From Paenibacillus_V sp046244365 (lineage in GTDB: Bacteria; Bacillota; Bacilli; Paenibacillales; NBRC-103111), in NCBI RefSeq assembly GCF_046244365.1, contig NZ_CP176395.1, positions 868,001 through 932,000 on the forward strand: a DNA stretch of 64,000 nucleotides, given 5' to 3'. This document shows positions 8,959 to 17,627 of this stretch, in pieces. Numbering within the stretch: the stretch's first letter is position 1; every line of letters starts with the position of its first letter. The position numbers were made by a program, and so were the translations under genes. The notes beneath the pieces were generated by a model. It saw only the letters and a program-made list of their open reading frames with translations, was not told where the DNA came from and did no database searches.

Positions 8959-10668
8959 ATGCCGGAAAGAGCCGAGGAGCTTGAGCTGCTCCGCAGGCAG
9001 CTGGAGCGCGAGAAGAAGGCGCGCAAGGCCGCAGAGGAAATCGCAGAGCAGAAGACGCGCGAAATATACTATGTCAACCAGGAGCTTCGGCATCTGAACG
9101 ATCAGCTGGAGGAGCTCGTCAAGGAACGGACCGCGGAGCTGTCGAGAGCGCGAGACGAAGCGATCGAGGCGAACCAGATCAAGAGCCAGTTTCTCGCCAA
9201 TATGAGCCATGAGCTGCGGACGCCGCTCAACGCGATTATCGGATACAGCGAAATGCTGAAGGAAGAAGCGGAGGAGCTCGGCGAGCAAAGCTTTATCGAT
9301 GATCTCGGCAAAATTCATACGTCCGGCAAGCATTTGCTGACGCTGATCAACGATATTTTGGATTTGTCCAAAATCGAAGCGGGCAAAATGGACCTTTATA
9401 TGGAAACCTGCGACGTTTCGCATGTTCTTCAGGATGCGATCGCCACGGTCAAGCCGCTCTTGGAGAAGGGCGGCAATCGCCTAGAGGCGGATATTGCAGG
9501 CGGCGAGATGCGGACGGATATAACCAAGCTGCGGCAAATCATATTGAATTTGCTCAGCAACGCCGCCAAATTTACGTCGGGCGGAACGATTCGGATAACG
9601 ACGGAGGAGCGGGCGTTCGCAGGCAAGAAGGGGATTGCCGTTCGCGTCAGCGATACGGGCATCGGCATGACGGAGGAACAGGTGGCGAGCCTGTTTCAGG
9701 CGTTTACGCAGGCGGATTCGTCGACGACCCGCAAATTCGGGGGAACGGGGCTTGGGCTTGCGATCAGCCAGCGTTTTGCCCAAATGCTGGGCGGCTCCAT
9801 TACGGTCGAGAGCGAGCTCGGACAAGGCACATCGTTTGCCGTTTGGCTTCCTCTCCAGGAGGAGGTCATGCACCGCATGTCAGAGGCGGGGGCGGAAGGA
9901 GCGGAAGGCGCGGCGGAAGGCGCCTGTACCGTGCTCATCATCGACGACGACCCGGCTATGCTGGGCTTGCTGCAGCGCTTCTTAAGCAAGGAGAATTGGA
10001 CGGTCGCGATCGCTCCTAACGGACCGGAAGGGCTGCGCCTCGCCAAAGAGCTGCGTCCGACGGTCATCTCGCTTGATGTGCTCATGCCGGGCATGGACGG
10101 CTGGAACGTGCTGACCGCGCTCAAGAACGATCCGGAGACGGCCGCGATCCCGGTCATTATGCTGACGATGACGGACGACAGAAGTCTCGGTTACGCGCTT
10201 GGCGCATCGGAGTTTCTGATGAAGCCCATTCAGCGCGAACGGCTTATTTCGGTCATGGACAAGTACATTCCCGAGCGGATGTCGGATTCCGTTCTGGTCA
10301 TCGAAGACGATGTAACGACTAGCGAAATGATGACGAAGATGCTGGAGAAGGAAGGATTTCGCGTCACGCGGGCCGGCAACGGCCGCATCGCTCTGGACTG
10401 CGTTGCGAGAGCGGTGCCGAGGCTTATTTTGCTCGACTTGATGATGCCCGAAATGGACGGCTTCGAATTTGTCGCCGAACTGCGCAAACGCGAAGAGTGG
10501 TGCTCCATCCCGATTGTCGTAGTGACGGCCAAGACGATTACGGGAGAGGATCGCAGCCGGCTAAACGGTTATGTGGAGAACATCGTCCAGAAAGGGTCTT
10601 TTGACCGTGACGCTTTGCTTAGGGAAGTTCGCGATTTGATGGCCGCTCGCATCGATGAACGGAAATAA
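8959..10668 (+). CDS. Hybrid histidine kinase with two receiver domains, H-NOX associated
   Basis: A 569-residue cytoplasmic kinase with no membrane segment. N-terminal coiled coil (1-70); HisKA with H84 in MSHELRTPLN; HATPase with the N box (LLSNAAKFT), DTGIGM and GGTGLGLAIS; then two receiver domains with D373 (LDVLMPGMDGW) and D493 (LDLMMPEMDGF). Having no sensor domain of its own, it most likely takes its signal from the H-NOX protein encoded just upstream. Phosphoryl transfer could go to its own receivers, the downstream single receiver, or the HD-GYP regulator. The stop overlaps the next start (TAATG). Confidence 0.92.
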   Translation: MPERAEELELLRRQLEREKKARKAAEEIAEQKTREIYYVNQELRHLNDQLEELVKERTAELSRARDEAIEANQIKSQFLANMSHELRTPLNAIIGYSEMLKEEAEELGEQSFIDDLGKIHTSGKHLLTLINDILDLSKIEAGKMDLYMETCDVSHVLQDAIATVKPLLEKGGNRLEADIAGGEMRTDITKLRQIILNLLSNAAKFTSGGTIRITTEERAFAGKKGIAVRVSDTGIGMTEEQVASLFQAFTQADSSTTRKFGGTGLGLAISQRFAQMLGGSITVESELGQGTSFAVWLPLQEEVMHRMSEAGAEGAEGAAEGACTVLIIDDDPAMLGLLQRFLSKENWTVAIAPNGPEGLRLAKELRPTVISLDVLMPGMDGWNVLTALKNDPETAAIPVIMLTMTDDRSLGYALGASEFLMKPIQRERLISVMDKYIPERMSDSVLVIEDDVTTSEMMTKMLEKEGFRVTRAGNGRIALDCVARAVPRLILLDLMMPEMDGFEFVAELRKREEWCSIPIVVVTAKTITGEDRSRLNGYVENIVQKGSFDRDALLREVRDLMAARIDERK

Positions 10669-11048
10669 TGGAGGCTGAGAACGTGCATACGATATTGCTT
10701 GTCGAAGACAACGAGATGAACCGCGATATGCTTTCCCGCCGTTTGATCCGCAAAGGCTTCGAGGTTGTGATGGCCGTAGACGGCGAACAAGGGGTGGCTG
10801 CCGCGAAATCGGCTTCACCGGACCTAATCCTGATGGATTTGAGCCTGCCCGTGCTGGACGGCTGGGAGGCGACGCGCCAATTGAAGGCGGATGAGACGAC
10901 GCGGCATATCCCGGTCATCGTCCTAACCGCTCATGCGATGTCGGGCGACCGCGAGCGGGCGTTCCAAGCCGGCTGCGACGAGTTCGACACGAAGCCTGTG
11001 GAATGGGCCAGACTGCTCGGCAAAATGGAAGCCTTTTTGAACCGCTAA
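10668..11048 (+). CDS. Single-domain response regulator (CheY-like receiver)
   Basis: 126 residues, one receiver domain: acidic VEDNEMNRD near the N-terminus, phospho-acceptor D57 in MDLSLPVLDGW, conserved T in VLTAHAM, and lysine in DTKPV. There is no output domain, so it acts by protein contact or as a phosphate shuttle or sink. The start codon overlaps the stop of the hybrid kinase, indicating translational coupling. It is the last gene before a terminator. Confidence 0.92.
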   Translation: MEAENVHTILLVEDNEMNRDMLSRRLIRKGFEVVMAVDGEQGVAAAKSASPDLILMDLSLPVLDGWEATRQLKADETTRHIPVIVLTAHAMSGDRERAFQAGCDEFDTKPVEWARLLGKMEAFLNR

Positions 11049-11063
11049 GACGTATGGATCGAC

Positions 11064-11089
11064 GAAAAGCGCCTTTAGGGGCGCTTTTT
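11064..11089 (+). terminator. Terminator of the H-NOX signalling operon
   Basis: AAAAGCGCC, five-base loop, GGGCGCTTTTT: a compact hairpin with a T tract 15 bp after the last stop codon. Confidence 0.88.
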
Positions 11090-11404
11090 CCGTTTTTTCG
11101 GCTGTGACTGGGCATTGCCTGTATCGGCCTTGCGTATCGGGTACGATTTTGACGAATACGACAGCGGTACCGCTCCATCAACGCTTCGTCCGTCTTCGAT
11201 TGGAGGCTGCGAAGGATTTTCGGTCGATGTCCGGAGCTGTTGTTCCGGCTCGATAACCTTTTGCCGCCTCCTTAGGATGCAGCTTTTTCTAATAGACTAT
11301 ACGGCTGTCTCGAAAGCTGCACAGACAAGGGATTGATAGTCCGACATATGAGCCGCCCCAGACCGCAGGATTATTTTGCATGATGCCGGCAAGGGTCCCT
11401 TTGC

Positions 11405-11432
11405 TTGTGAAAAGAAGCTTTCCCGCTATAAT
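11405..11432 (+). promoter_or_regulatory. Candidate promoter of the YesM/YesN-type pair
   Basis: TTGTGA, 16 bp, TATAAT, ending about 60 bp before the kinase start. The -10 box is consensus, the -35 weaker. Otherwise nothing was seen in the interval between the upstream terminator and the kinase gene (about 11090-11492). Confidence 0.5.
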
Positions 11433-11492
11433 AAGAGAATAACGGACAGCGTTTTCAACAGGAAACGGCGCAAGGATCGGAGGAGTCGGAGG

Positions 11493-13298
11493 ATGGCGGA
11501 ACGCAAAAGCTCGCTGCAGTCATGGAACACGATTCGCAATCGAATCTTCTTCTCCATTTTGCTGTTTCTGATCGTTCCTTTTTCGCTAACGTTCTACTAC
11601 ATCGACAAGCCGCTGGAAAGCGCCATCGAGCGTAAAATCGGCGATTCGGCAAGAGAAGCGCTGTACCAGGTCAATTTTAACGTCGGCCTGTTCCTTGATG
11701 ACATGCTGAAATCGGTGGCCGGTATTTCGATGAATGCCAGCATAACCGCTATGCTCCAAAGACCGGAGGATTTCAGCGAGTATGACAAGCTGCGGCTACA
11801 GGATACGATTACGAACAAGCTGTACAGCTCGTATTTTACCGATACTTACGTGACGCTGATGGACATGCGCGGCAACTGGTACAGCTCCCGTTATATCGAC
11901 AAAAATATGTACAACGAATATGTAAACGCTTCATGGTACGGCGATATGCTCAAAAGCCCGTATCAAATCAAATGGATGATCAACAACAAAAGCTTCACCT
12001 ATGCGGACAAAGAGTCGATCATTACGATGGTCAAAACGGTAACCGACTTCCAGACGAGCCAAAATATCGGGATGCTCGTATTCAGCGTGCCGGAGAAAGA
12101 TATCCGTAAATATTTTACGAATCTGGAGGGAGAGCTGTACTTGCTTGACGAAACTGGTACCGTCGTTTCCGGTTCGCATGCTTCCAAAGCGGGCGCCAGC
12201 TTCGCTTATCCGGCATATCTTTCCCAAATTTTCAGCGGCAAACGCGGGCAGATCATCATGGAGAAGGACCGGACCAAGTGGATCGCCAATTACGATACGG
12301 TAAGCCAGACCGGCTGGAAGCTCGTGCAGGTTACGAAGTATGACACGGTGTTCAAGGAAATCTTCGACATACGCCGGGCCAATATCGCCATTTTTGCGCT
12401 TATTTTCATTGTGTTTATCGGCATCACGTACTCGATTTCGTACAGTATCTCGAGGCCGGTCAAGCTGCTGAACAAACGGATGCAGGAGCTGGAGGAAAAG
12501 CAGTTCAATAGCGGGTTGTCCGAATCCGGTCCTCAGGAGATCGTGACGCTGATCGGTTCTTACAACAAGATGGTGAAGCAGATTCGCGAGCTCATTCAAC
12601 GGCAGAAAGAGCAGTTTCAACAAAAAGAGGATATGCGGTTCCGGGCGCTGCAGGCGCAAATCAACCCGCATTTTATCCTGAACACGCTGAACAACATCAA
12701 GTGGATGGCGTACATCCGCAACAACCATGACGTCGGCGAAATGCTCTCCAGCCTCGGCAGTATTATGGAAGCGAGCATCGGGCGGGAGGGAAGCCTCATC
12801 ACGCTGCGGCAGGAAATCGCTTATATCGAGAACTATATCGCACTGATGAAGCTGAAATACAACGAAAAGCTGTCCGTCCGTTATGAGATACCGGAAGAAC
12901 TGTACGACTGCGAGGCGATCAAATTCATGCTGCAGCCGATCGTCGAGAACAGCATCGTGCACGGCATCGACCAGAGCAACGGGCTTGGTGAGATTACGAT
13001 CGAAGCGATGCGGGAGCACGACAGGCTGATCGTCGTCGTCCACGACAATGGAGCCGGTATAGAACCGGACAAGCTGGCGGAATTCCGCCGTTCGCTGAGC
13101 GAACCGTCCGACGACAGGCCGCTGCAGCGGATCGGCATCCGGAACGTTCATGACCGGATCCGGCTGCAATATGGGGAAGCGTACGGTTTGGAAATCGAAA
13201 GCGACGGGGAAGCGGGGACAACGGTGAAGCTTGTCGTACCGTTCAAAACGCACATGGGAGGTGACGGCTATGCGGCTGAAGGTCATGCTGGTCGATGA
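11493..13298 (+). CDS. Membrane sensor histidine kinase, YesM type
   Basis: 601 residues in the Gram-positive sugar-sensing kinase pattern: membrane segment near 18-38, an extracellular sensor domain of about 250 residues, a second membrane segment (IAIFALIFIVFIGITYSI), HAMP linker, then the His_kinase domain with QAQINPHFILNTLNNIKW (phospho-accepting His in NPHF) and a C-terminal ATPase domain (DNGAGI, GIRNVHDRI). The ATG at 11493 is chosen because AGGAG precedes it by 7 nt and the protein then starts just before the membrane segment. It overlaps its AraC-type regulator by 29 bp. The ligand is probably an oligosaccharide; no transporter is adjacent now, since an IS-bearing repeat region follows. 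Confidence 0.9.
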   Translation: MAERKSSLQSWNTIRNRIFFSILLFLIVPFSLTFYYIDKPLESAIERKIGDSAREALYQVNFNVGLFLDDMLKSVAGISMNASITAMLQRPEDFSEYDKLRLQDTITNKLYSSYFTDTYVTLMDMRGNWYSSRYIDKNMYNEYVNASWYGDMLKSPYQIKWMINNKSFTYADKESIITMVKTVTDFQTSQNIGMLVFSVPEKDIRKYFTNLEGELYLLDETGTVVSGSHASKAGASFAYPAYLSQIFSGKRGQIIMEKDRTKWIANYDTVSQTGWKLVQVTKYDTVFKEIFDIRRANIAIFALIFIVFIGITYSISYSISRPVKLLNKRMQELEEKQFNSGLSESGPQEIVTLIGSYNKMVKQIRELIQRQKEQFQQKEDMRFRALQAQINPHFILNTLNNIKWMAYIRNNHDVGEMLSSLGSIMEASIGREGSLITLRQEIAYIENYIALMKLKYNEKLSVRYEIPEELYDCEAIKFMLQPIVENSIVHGIDQSNGLGEITIEAMREHDRLIVVVHDNGAGIEPDKLAEFRRSLSEPSDDRPLQRIGIRNVHDRIRLQYGEAYGLEIESDGEAGTTVKLVVPFKTHMGGDGYAAEGHAGR

Positions 13299-14949
13299 CG
13301 AAATATTGGTGCGGCTAGGCATTAAGTCGCTGATCGATTGGGATAAGCACGGCTTCGACTATGTCGGCGACGCCCCGGACGGCAAGCAGGCGCTGGAGGC
13401 GATGGAACGGTCCGCGCCGGACATCCTGCTGACGGACATCGTGATGCCGAATATGAACGGCCTGGAGCTGATCGAAGCGGTTCGCAAACGCTACCCGTAC
13501 ACCCGGATCATTGTGCTGAGCAGCCACAACGAATACGAATATGTGCGCACCGCCATGAAAAGGGGGGTCGACGACTATATATTGAAGGCTTCGATGAAGC
13601 CGGACGAGCTGCTCGCCCTGCTTGTCGAGACGGCGGATAAAATAGCGGCCGGGCGCCGGGAGGTTGAGCGTCGGCTCGGGGGCGAGACGCAGGAGAGCGG
13701 CGGGTCGGACGCCGAGGGAAGAGAAGCGGCCAAGCTTCGGCTGCTGCATGACTGGCTGGAAGGGCGCCGGCCTCAGGCTGGTACTGAGACTGGAGGCAGC
13801 GCGGGCACGGACGCGGCCGCTGGCTTGGAGTCGGGCGATAGGGCGCTGGCTATCGCGCTTGCCGCCAGCAATGCGGTTATGCTGCTGCAAGTTCATGGCG
13901 GCCAGCCGAGCTCGCCGAACGGCGGTCCGTCCATGCGGACGCTGCTCAATTTGCTCGAGCTGGAGCTGCAGAAATGGACGCCGGGCTGCGTCCTGCCCTA
14001 TCGGGAGCATGAGGTCGTCCTGCTCATTCCATTCTCCTCCGCCCCTGCCAACGCGCAGGACATGCTCATGGCGATCGGCAGCGATCTTGCCAGCGCGGCT
14101 AAACGTTTTTTGAGCGTGACGGTCAGCGTCGGCATCAGCGGGGTGTTCGCGCAAGCCGAAGAGGTGCGAGCCGCTTACGGACAGGCGAAGCGGGCACTGC
14201 AGGCTTATTTCTACAACGGCAAGGGCAGCGTTTCGGTCAGTGCGGCAGCTGCGGCTGCTGCTGAAGGAGCCTTACCCGTTCCGATCTCGAAAGAGGACGA
14301 ACAGAAGCTGAAGCTGGCAGTCGGCAGTATGGACGAGCAGGCGATGAAGGATATCGTTTCCGGCGTATTCGACAGGTTGTACGAGAGGAAGGAGCCTGTC
14401 GAAAGCGCGATCCGGATTTGCTTGGAACTGCTTCATTTTTTGCAGACGGAATGGCGGAAATACGACGAGCTTATGCTGGAGGGCTTGGAGGAGAAGGAGC
14501 CGCTATACAAGAAGGTACTTGCCTTCGAGGAGCTGGGGGAAGCGAGGGGCTGGTTCGACTGGCTGATTGCCGTATGCGGCAATCGTGCGCGCGAAGTGAG
14601 CCGCGGGACGTACCGCGAGGAAATCGGGCGGCTGCTCGCTTACGTCAAGGAGCATATTGCCGATGACTGGTCGCTGCGCAAGGCGGCGGAGGTCGTGAAC
14701 ATGAACGAAAGCTATTTGAGCTACTTGTTCAAGAAAGAGACGAACACCGGCTTCGTCGAGTACGTCAACCAGATCCGCGCGGATAAAGCGGCCGAGCTCC
14801 TGCTCGAGACGAATCTGCCGAGCTACGCGATCGCGGAACAGGTCGGCTACGACAATATCAACTATTTCGGCCGTGTGTTCAAAAAAATAAAAGGCGTCAG
14901 CCCGCAGCAGTACCGCGCCCAATTCCAGCCGAGGACGCCGACGTCATGA
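13270..14949 (+). CDS. Response regulator with AraC-type DNA-binding domain, YesN type
   Basis: 559 residues: receiver domain (1-120; acceptor Asp in LLTDIVMPNMNG), a long middle region with an alanine-rich stretch (AAAAAAAEGA), and two AraC helix-turn-helices at the C-terminus (LRKAAEVVNMNESYLSYLFKKETNTGF and the following AIAEQVGYDNINYFGRVFKK). GGGAGGTGA 5 nt before the ATG at 13270 fixes the start inside the end of the kinase gene, so the two are coupled. It should activate carbohydrate-use genes in response to the kinase. Confidence 0.92.
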   Translation: MRLKVMLVDDEILVRLGIKSLIDWDKHGFDYVGDAPDGKQALEAMERSAPDILLTDIVMPNMNGLELIEAVRKRYPYTRIIVLSSHNEYEYVRTAMKRGVDDYILKASMKPDELLALLVETADKIAAGRREVERRLGGETQESGGSDAEGREAAKLRLLHDWLEGRRPQAGTETGGSAGTDAAAGLESGDRALAIALAASNAVMLLQVHGGQPSSPNGGPSMRTLLNLLELELQKWTPGCVLPYREHEVVLLIPFSSAPANAQDMLMAIGSDLASAAKRFLSVTVSVGISGVFAQAEEVRAAYGQAKRALQAYFYNGKGSVSVSAAAAAAAEGALPVPISKEDEQKLKLAVGSMDEQAMKDIVSGVFDRLYERKEPVESAIRICLELLHFLQTEWRKYDELMLEGLEEKEPLYKKVLAFEELGEARGWFDWLIAVCGNRAREVSRGTYREEIGRLLAYVKEHIADDWSLRKAAEVVNMNESYLSYLFKKETNTGFVEYVNQIRADKAAELLLETNLPSYAIAEQVGYDNINYFGRVFKKIKGVSPQQYRAQFQPRTPTS

Positions 14950-15045
14950 GGCTGCGGCCGGCAGGGGATGGCCTCCTTGACATCGCTGGGGCTAACCCGG
15001 CTGAGCGGATACTTGACTGCAACATGCCGCCTGATTCGAAACTAT

Positions 15046-15087
15046 AAAAGCCGTCACCCTCACTCTGTGCGGGTTTGACGGCTTTTT
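15046..15087 (+). terminator. Terminator of the YesM/YesN-type pair
   Basis: AAAAGCCGTCA pairs with TGACGGCTTTTT; the T run follows directly. Confidence 0.85.
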
Positions 15088-15209
15088 CCGTTTAATAGCG
15101 GCGGGCTTATACAACGCCCCATATTCGAAGGAGTTTTGGCAGCTAGTCACTGCAACTAAGTACTCCTAGCTCCTCTGGAAACACGGGAACCCAGCCGCAG
15201 TGACTAAAG

Positions 15210-15477
15210 CATAGCACCCCCGGCAAGCCCGACCACCACAATAACCAAGTAACCAGATTGGCAAAAGTAACAACAAGGGAGAAGCCATGGTTGATAACCG
15301 GAGTAACTAAACTTGCATAGCATCCCCGGCAAGCCCGACCACCACAATAACCAAGTAACCAAAGTAGCCAAAAGTAACAACAAAGGAGAAGCCATGGCTG
15401 CTAGCCGGAGTAGCTAAACTCGCATAGCATCCTTGGCAAGCCCGACCACCACAATAACCAAGTAACCAGATTAGCCA
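15210..15477. repeat. Tandem repeat, 106-107-bp unit, about 2.5 copies
   Basis: Units start at 15210, 15316 and 15423, each opening with CATAGCA(C/T)CC and GGCAAGCCCGACCACCAC. The first two are 106 and 107 bp and differ at scattered bases; the third stops at about 15477, where it gives way to the region flanking the IS110 transposase. A fragment of the unit's end (agccg-agtgactaaa) precedes the first copy. No convincing ORF is carried. The rest of 15088-15209 holds nothing recognised. Confidence 0.85.
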
Positions 15478-15650
15478 ATTCAATTAAAGAAATGCAAGTT
15501 TGTTGAAGGTTAGAGTGTTCTAGCCCATGTCGGCGGAAATAGTGAAGCTGGGTTCACTCCCTCTGTTCGTAGTGATTATCTCACGAATACTCGCTCATTC
15601 GCAGGATTTCACCATTCTTTGAAGCAGGCTTTCCGTAGAGGCAAGGACCT

Positions 15651-15780
15651 GACCCGTTGGGAGCATCATTTTGGGTATGCGGGAATAGAGGAAAGGCCTC
15701 AATCCCCAATCATTTCCGTTATGATGCACGTATACTCCACAATCGTCTTGGTGGTTTACCCTCCCAATTCTCAACGGGTC
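15651..15780 (-). ncRNA. Candidate IS110/IS1111 guide (bridge/seek) RNA
   Basis: The segment folds as nested stems: 15651-15659 with 15772-15780 (GACCCGTTG/CAACGGGTC, 9 bp); 15663-15669 with 15721-15727 (GCATCAT/ATGATGC, 7 bp); and a hairpin at 15681-15707 (6 bp, one mismatch, 4 bp, five-base loop). Between the second and third stems is an internal loop of 11 and 13 nt. IS110-family recombinases are known to use an RNA encoded in their non-coding end, with internal loops that pair with target and donor DNA; the IS1111 subgroup has it downstream of the transposase, as here. The fold is seen by inspection; the role is inferred. Strand is assumed from the transposase. Confidence 0.45.
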
Positions 15781-15986
15781 TTCGCCCTTACATTCCTTCG
15801 TTATACCTATCCAAGAGGTGGAGGCCGAAATGCTAGTGTAACGGGTCAGTGCCCTTTGTGAACCCACATTCGGTACTCCGTGCTTATGTGTTTTCCATCC
15901 TGCGAATGAGCCAAAATACGTACGCTAACCTTTGTGTTCCCATGCTACTTTCCTCTTGTGAAACATGTTGCCCAAGTGGGAGCCTC

Positions 15987-17270
15987 CTAGGCTGCAGCCT
16001 CTTGTACATCGTTCGCCCGAAAGGCTTCCCCTCGTTTTACCATACCTATCATGATCCGTGTTAGTTTACCGATCAGTTTAAAGACGGAGCGATGCTTTTT
16101 CATCTTCTTTTCTTTTACGTTTTGCTCGTGCCACCGTTTAAACTGCGGGTTATTTGTAATCAAGGACAAGGTTCCCAAATACAGATATTTGCGCAGCTGT
16201 CGCCTGCCTCGTTTTGAGATTCCTACTTTGCCTTCGTATTTCCCCGAGCTGTTATCCGTTAAGTTGAGACCCGCTTGGGAAAGGATCTGTTGTCCATGTG
16301 CATACTTGCTTATCTCTCCGCATCCGGCCAATAAAGCGGCTATGAACAGCGTGCTCAGCCCCTTTATGGTGCGAAGTAGGTTCACCACATCCGGTACCTG
16401 GGCAAGTAGGATGTCGAGCTCATGCTCCATCTCCTTTAGCCTTTCGGTTAACCGTTCATAGTCCTCTACAAGCCGCGCAATTTCTTTACGCGCTTCTTCA
16501 CATCCAACCTTACTCCCAACAGAACTACGGGCTACAGCGAGGAGCCTGGCGGCCGTTTCTAGTCCTGTCTTCCCGCCTGCACGCTTCATGCCGCCTTCTT
16601 CCTTCCAGCCGGTAATCATCTGCTCAGCTGTCATCGGTGCGATATCTTCGGGCAGCGGGAAAGCCTTCAGCGTGGCGACTGACCGCGCAATCTCCCAGTC
16701 GGAAAATACCAGTCTGTACTCAGGAAAGTGAATATCCAGCCAGCGGTGAAGTCGGCCCTTCAAGCTTGTCAGTTGCTTGACCCAGTATTCGCGGTCGTTC
16801 ATTACCATGCGCAACCGCCGATAGATGGCTGCGTGCCGATTGTAAGTGGTGTAATATCCACGGCTTACGGCATCGGCAATGACCAGCGCGTCTTTGATGT
16901 CGTTCTTGGATTGGCTGTTATCTCGGTTTTCCTTGTTACGTTTTGTGGTCAGGGGGTTAACGAGAACGACCTCATGGCCAAGGTCCATCAACCAATCGGC
17001 CAAGCTGAACCAATAATGTCCGGTCGGTTCAAGGCCGATGATGAGTGAGGAGAGGCCTTTCTGTTGTTGGAGTTGTCCGATCCATCGTAAAAGTTTCCCA
17101 AAGCCCTCTCCTTGATTCTCGAACGTGACAGGTCGGCCTATCTCTAATCCACGGTAAGTAACGGCACGAGCCACATGCCGCTCCTTGGCAATGTCGATAC
17201 CGATAATGAGATGATTCGTAGAAATTCGTTCAATCCGTTGATTTTGTACGTCTCTTTGTTTAAACTTCAT
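15987..17270 (-). CDS. IS110-family transposase (RNA-guided DEDD recombinase)
   Basis: 427 residues. The N-terminal RuvC-like DEDD domain shows D in IIGIDIAKE, E in LEPTGHYW and two Asp in KNDIKDALVIAD; a coiled-coil stretch (EIARLVEDYERLTERLKEMEHEL) follows; the C-terminal Transposase_20 domain has SGKYEGKVGISKRGRRQLR with the conserved serine. Both catalytic halves look intact and the frame is uninterrupted, so the copy may be active. The ATG at 17270 is preferred over the upstream one at 17288 because GGGAGGGTG sits about 8 nt before it; this site lies inside a hairpin. Known members recombine DNA guided by an element-encoded RNA. Confidence 0.92.
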   Translation of the reverse strand: MKFKQRDVQNQRIERISTNHLIIGIDIAKERHVARAVTYRGLEIGRPVTFENQGEGFGKLLRWIGQLQQQKGLSSLIIGLEPTGHYWFSLADWLMDLGHEVVLVNPLTTKRNKENRDNSQSKNDIKDALVIADAVSRGYYTTYNRHAAIYRRLRMVMNDREYWVKQLTSLKGRLHRWLDIHFPEYRLVFSDWEIARSVATLKAFPLPEDIAPMTAEQMITGWKEEGGMKRAGGKTGLETAARLLAVARSSVGSKVGCEEARKEIARLVEDYERLTERLKEMEHELDILLAQVPDVVNLLRTIKGLSTLFIAALLAGCGEISKYAHGQQILSQAGLNLTDNSSGKYEGKVGISKRGRRQLRKYLYLGTLSLITNNPQFKRWHEQNVKEKKMKKHRSVFKLIGKLTRIMIGMVKRGEAFRANDVQEAAA

Positions 17271-17274
17271 AGTA

Positions 17275-17340
17275 GAGCACCCTCCCATGTGGATCTGTTA
17301 GTCACTGCCCGTGACATGATCTACTATACAGAGGGTGCTC
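17275..17340 (-). promoter_or_regulatory. Hairpin that buries the transposase ribosome binding site
   Basis: GAGCACCCTC (17275-17284) and GAGGGTGCTC (17331-17340) are perfect 10-bp complements, enclosing a second hairpin (GTCAC-tgccc-GTGAC, 17302-17316). On the minus strand the 3' arm overlaps the transposase Shine-Dalgarno sequence. A transcript read in from outside would carry both arms and hide the site, as in other insertion sequences that block impinging expression. Confidence 0.55.
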
Positions 17341-17432
17341 GTGCTTTACAAAGCCGATTTCTTAGCATCTACAGGAATGCTAATAATGAATGTAAGTTCA
17401 CTAAAGACCCGGAAAAACAAGTGCACCGATCA

Positions 17433-17580
17433 AATAGTGAATCCAGCTTCACTATTAGTGAACAAAACGGCCAAATAGCGACATCTGATTCACTATTCAC
17501 AGGAAAGCTCATTTTTGCACACAAATAGTGAAGTTTGCTTCACTATTTGTGAATCTAGGTTCATTATTTCTCCGTAAACC
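17433..17580. repeat. Cluster of TTCACTA/TAGTGAA palindromes
   Basis: Several perfect hairpins: AATAGTGAA with TTCACTATT (17433-17456), and 13-bp arms CACAAATAGTGAA with TTCACTATTTGTG around a six-base loop (17520-17551). The same core recurs near 15540, 40300, 40600, 53220, 53600 and 60200, always between genes. Confidence 0.7.
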
Positions 17581-17627
17581 CCGAATGAGGGGCGTCATCC
17601 CCAGCCTTTGCGCAGCGGCTCAGCTCT

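Larger units (their letters stand above)
15593..17340 (-). mobile_element. IS110-family insertion sequence, boundaries approximate
   Basis: The element carries one transposase gene on the minus strand and a folded non-coding region of about 390-500 bp 3' of it. IS110 elements lack ordinary terminal inverted repeats and usually make no target duplication, so the ends cannot be set by reading. The left limit given is the outer edge of a 15-bp inverted repeat (15593-15607 with 15897-15911); the right limit is the end of the hairpin upstream of the transposase. Long 3' and short 5' non-coding DNA is the arrangement of the IS1111 subgroup. Confidence 0.6.

Noticed and set aside
15204..15395. Hydrophobic 63-codon frame on the minus strand
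   Set aside because: It lies entirely in the 106-bp tandem repeat, lacks a ribosome binding site, and its hydrophobic repeats follow from the repeat sequence.
15511..15522. TAGAGTGTTCTA as the left inverted end of the IS110 element, matching TAGAGCACCCTC at 17273
   Set aside because: The match is partial, and the left sequence is itself nearly palindromic, so it does not fix an element boundary.
15595..15867. Frames of 80-90 codons on both strands beside the IS110 transposase
   Set aside because: No known transposase motif or ribosome binding site; the segment is better explained as a folded non-coding RNA region.
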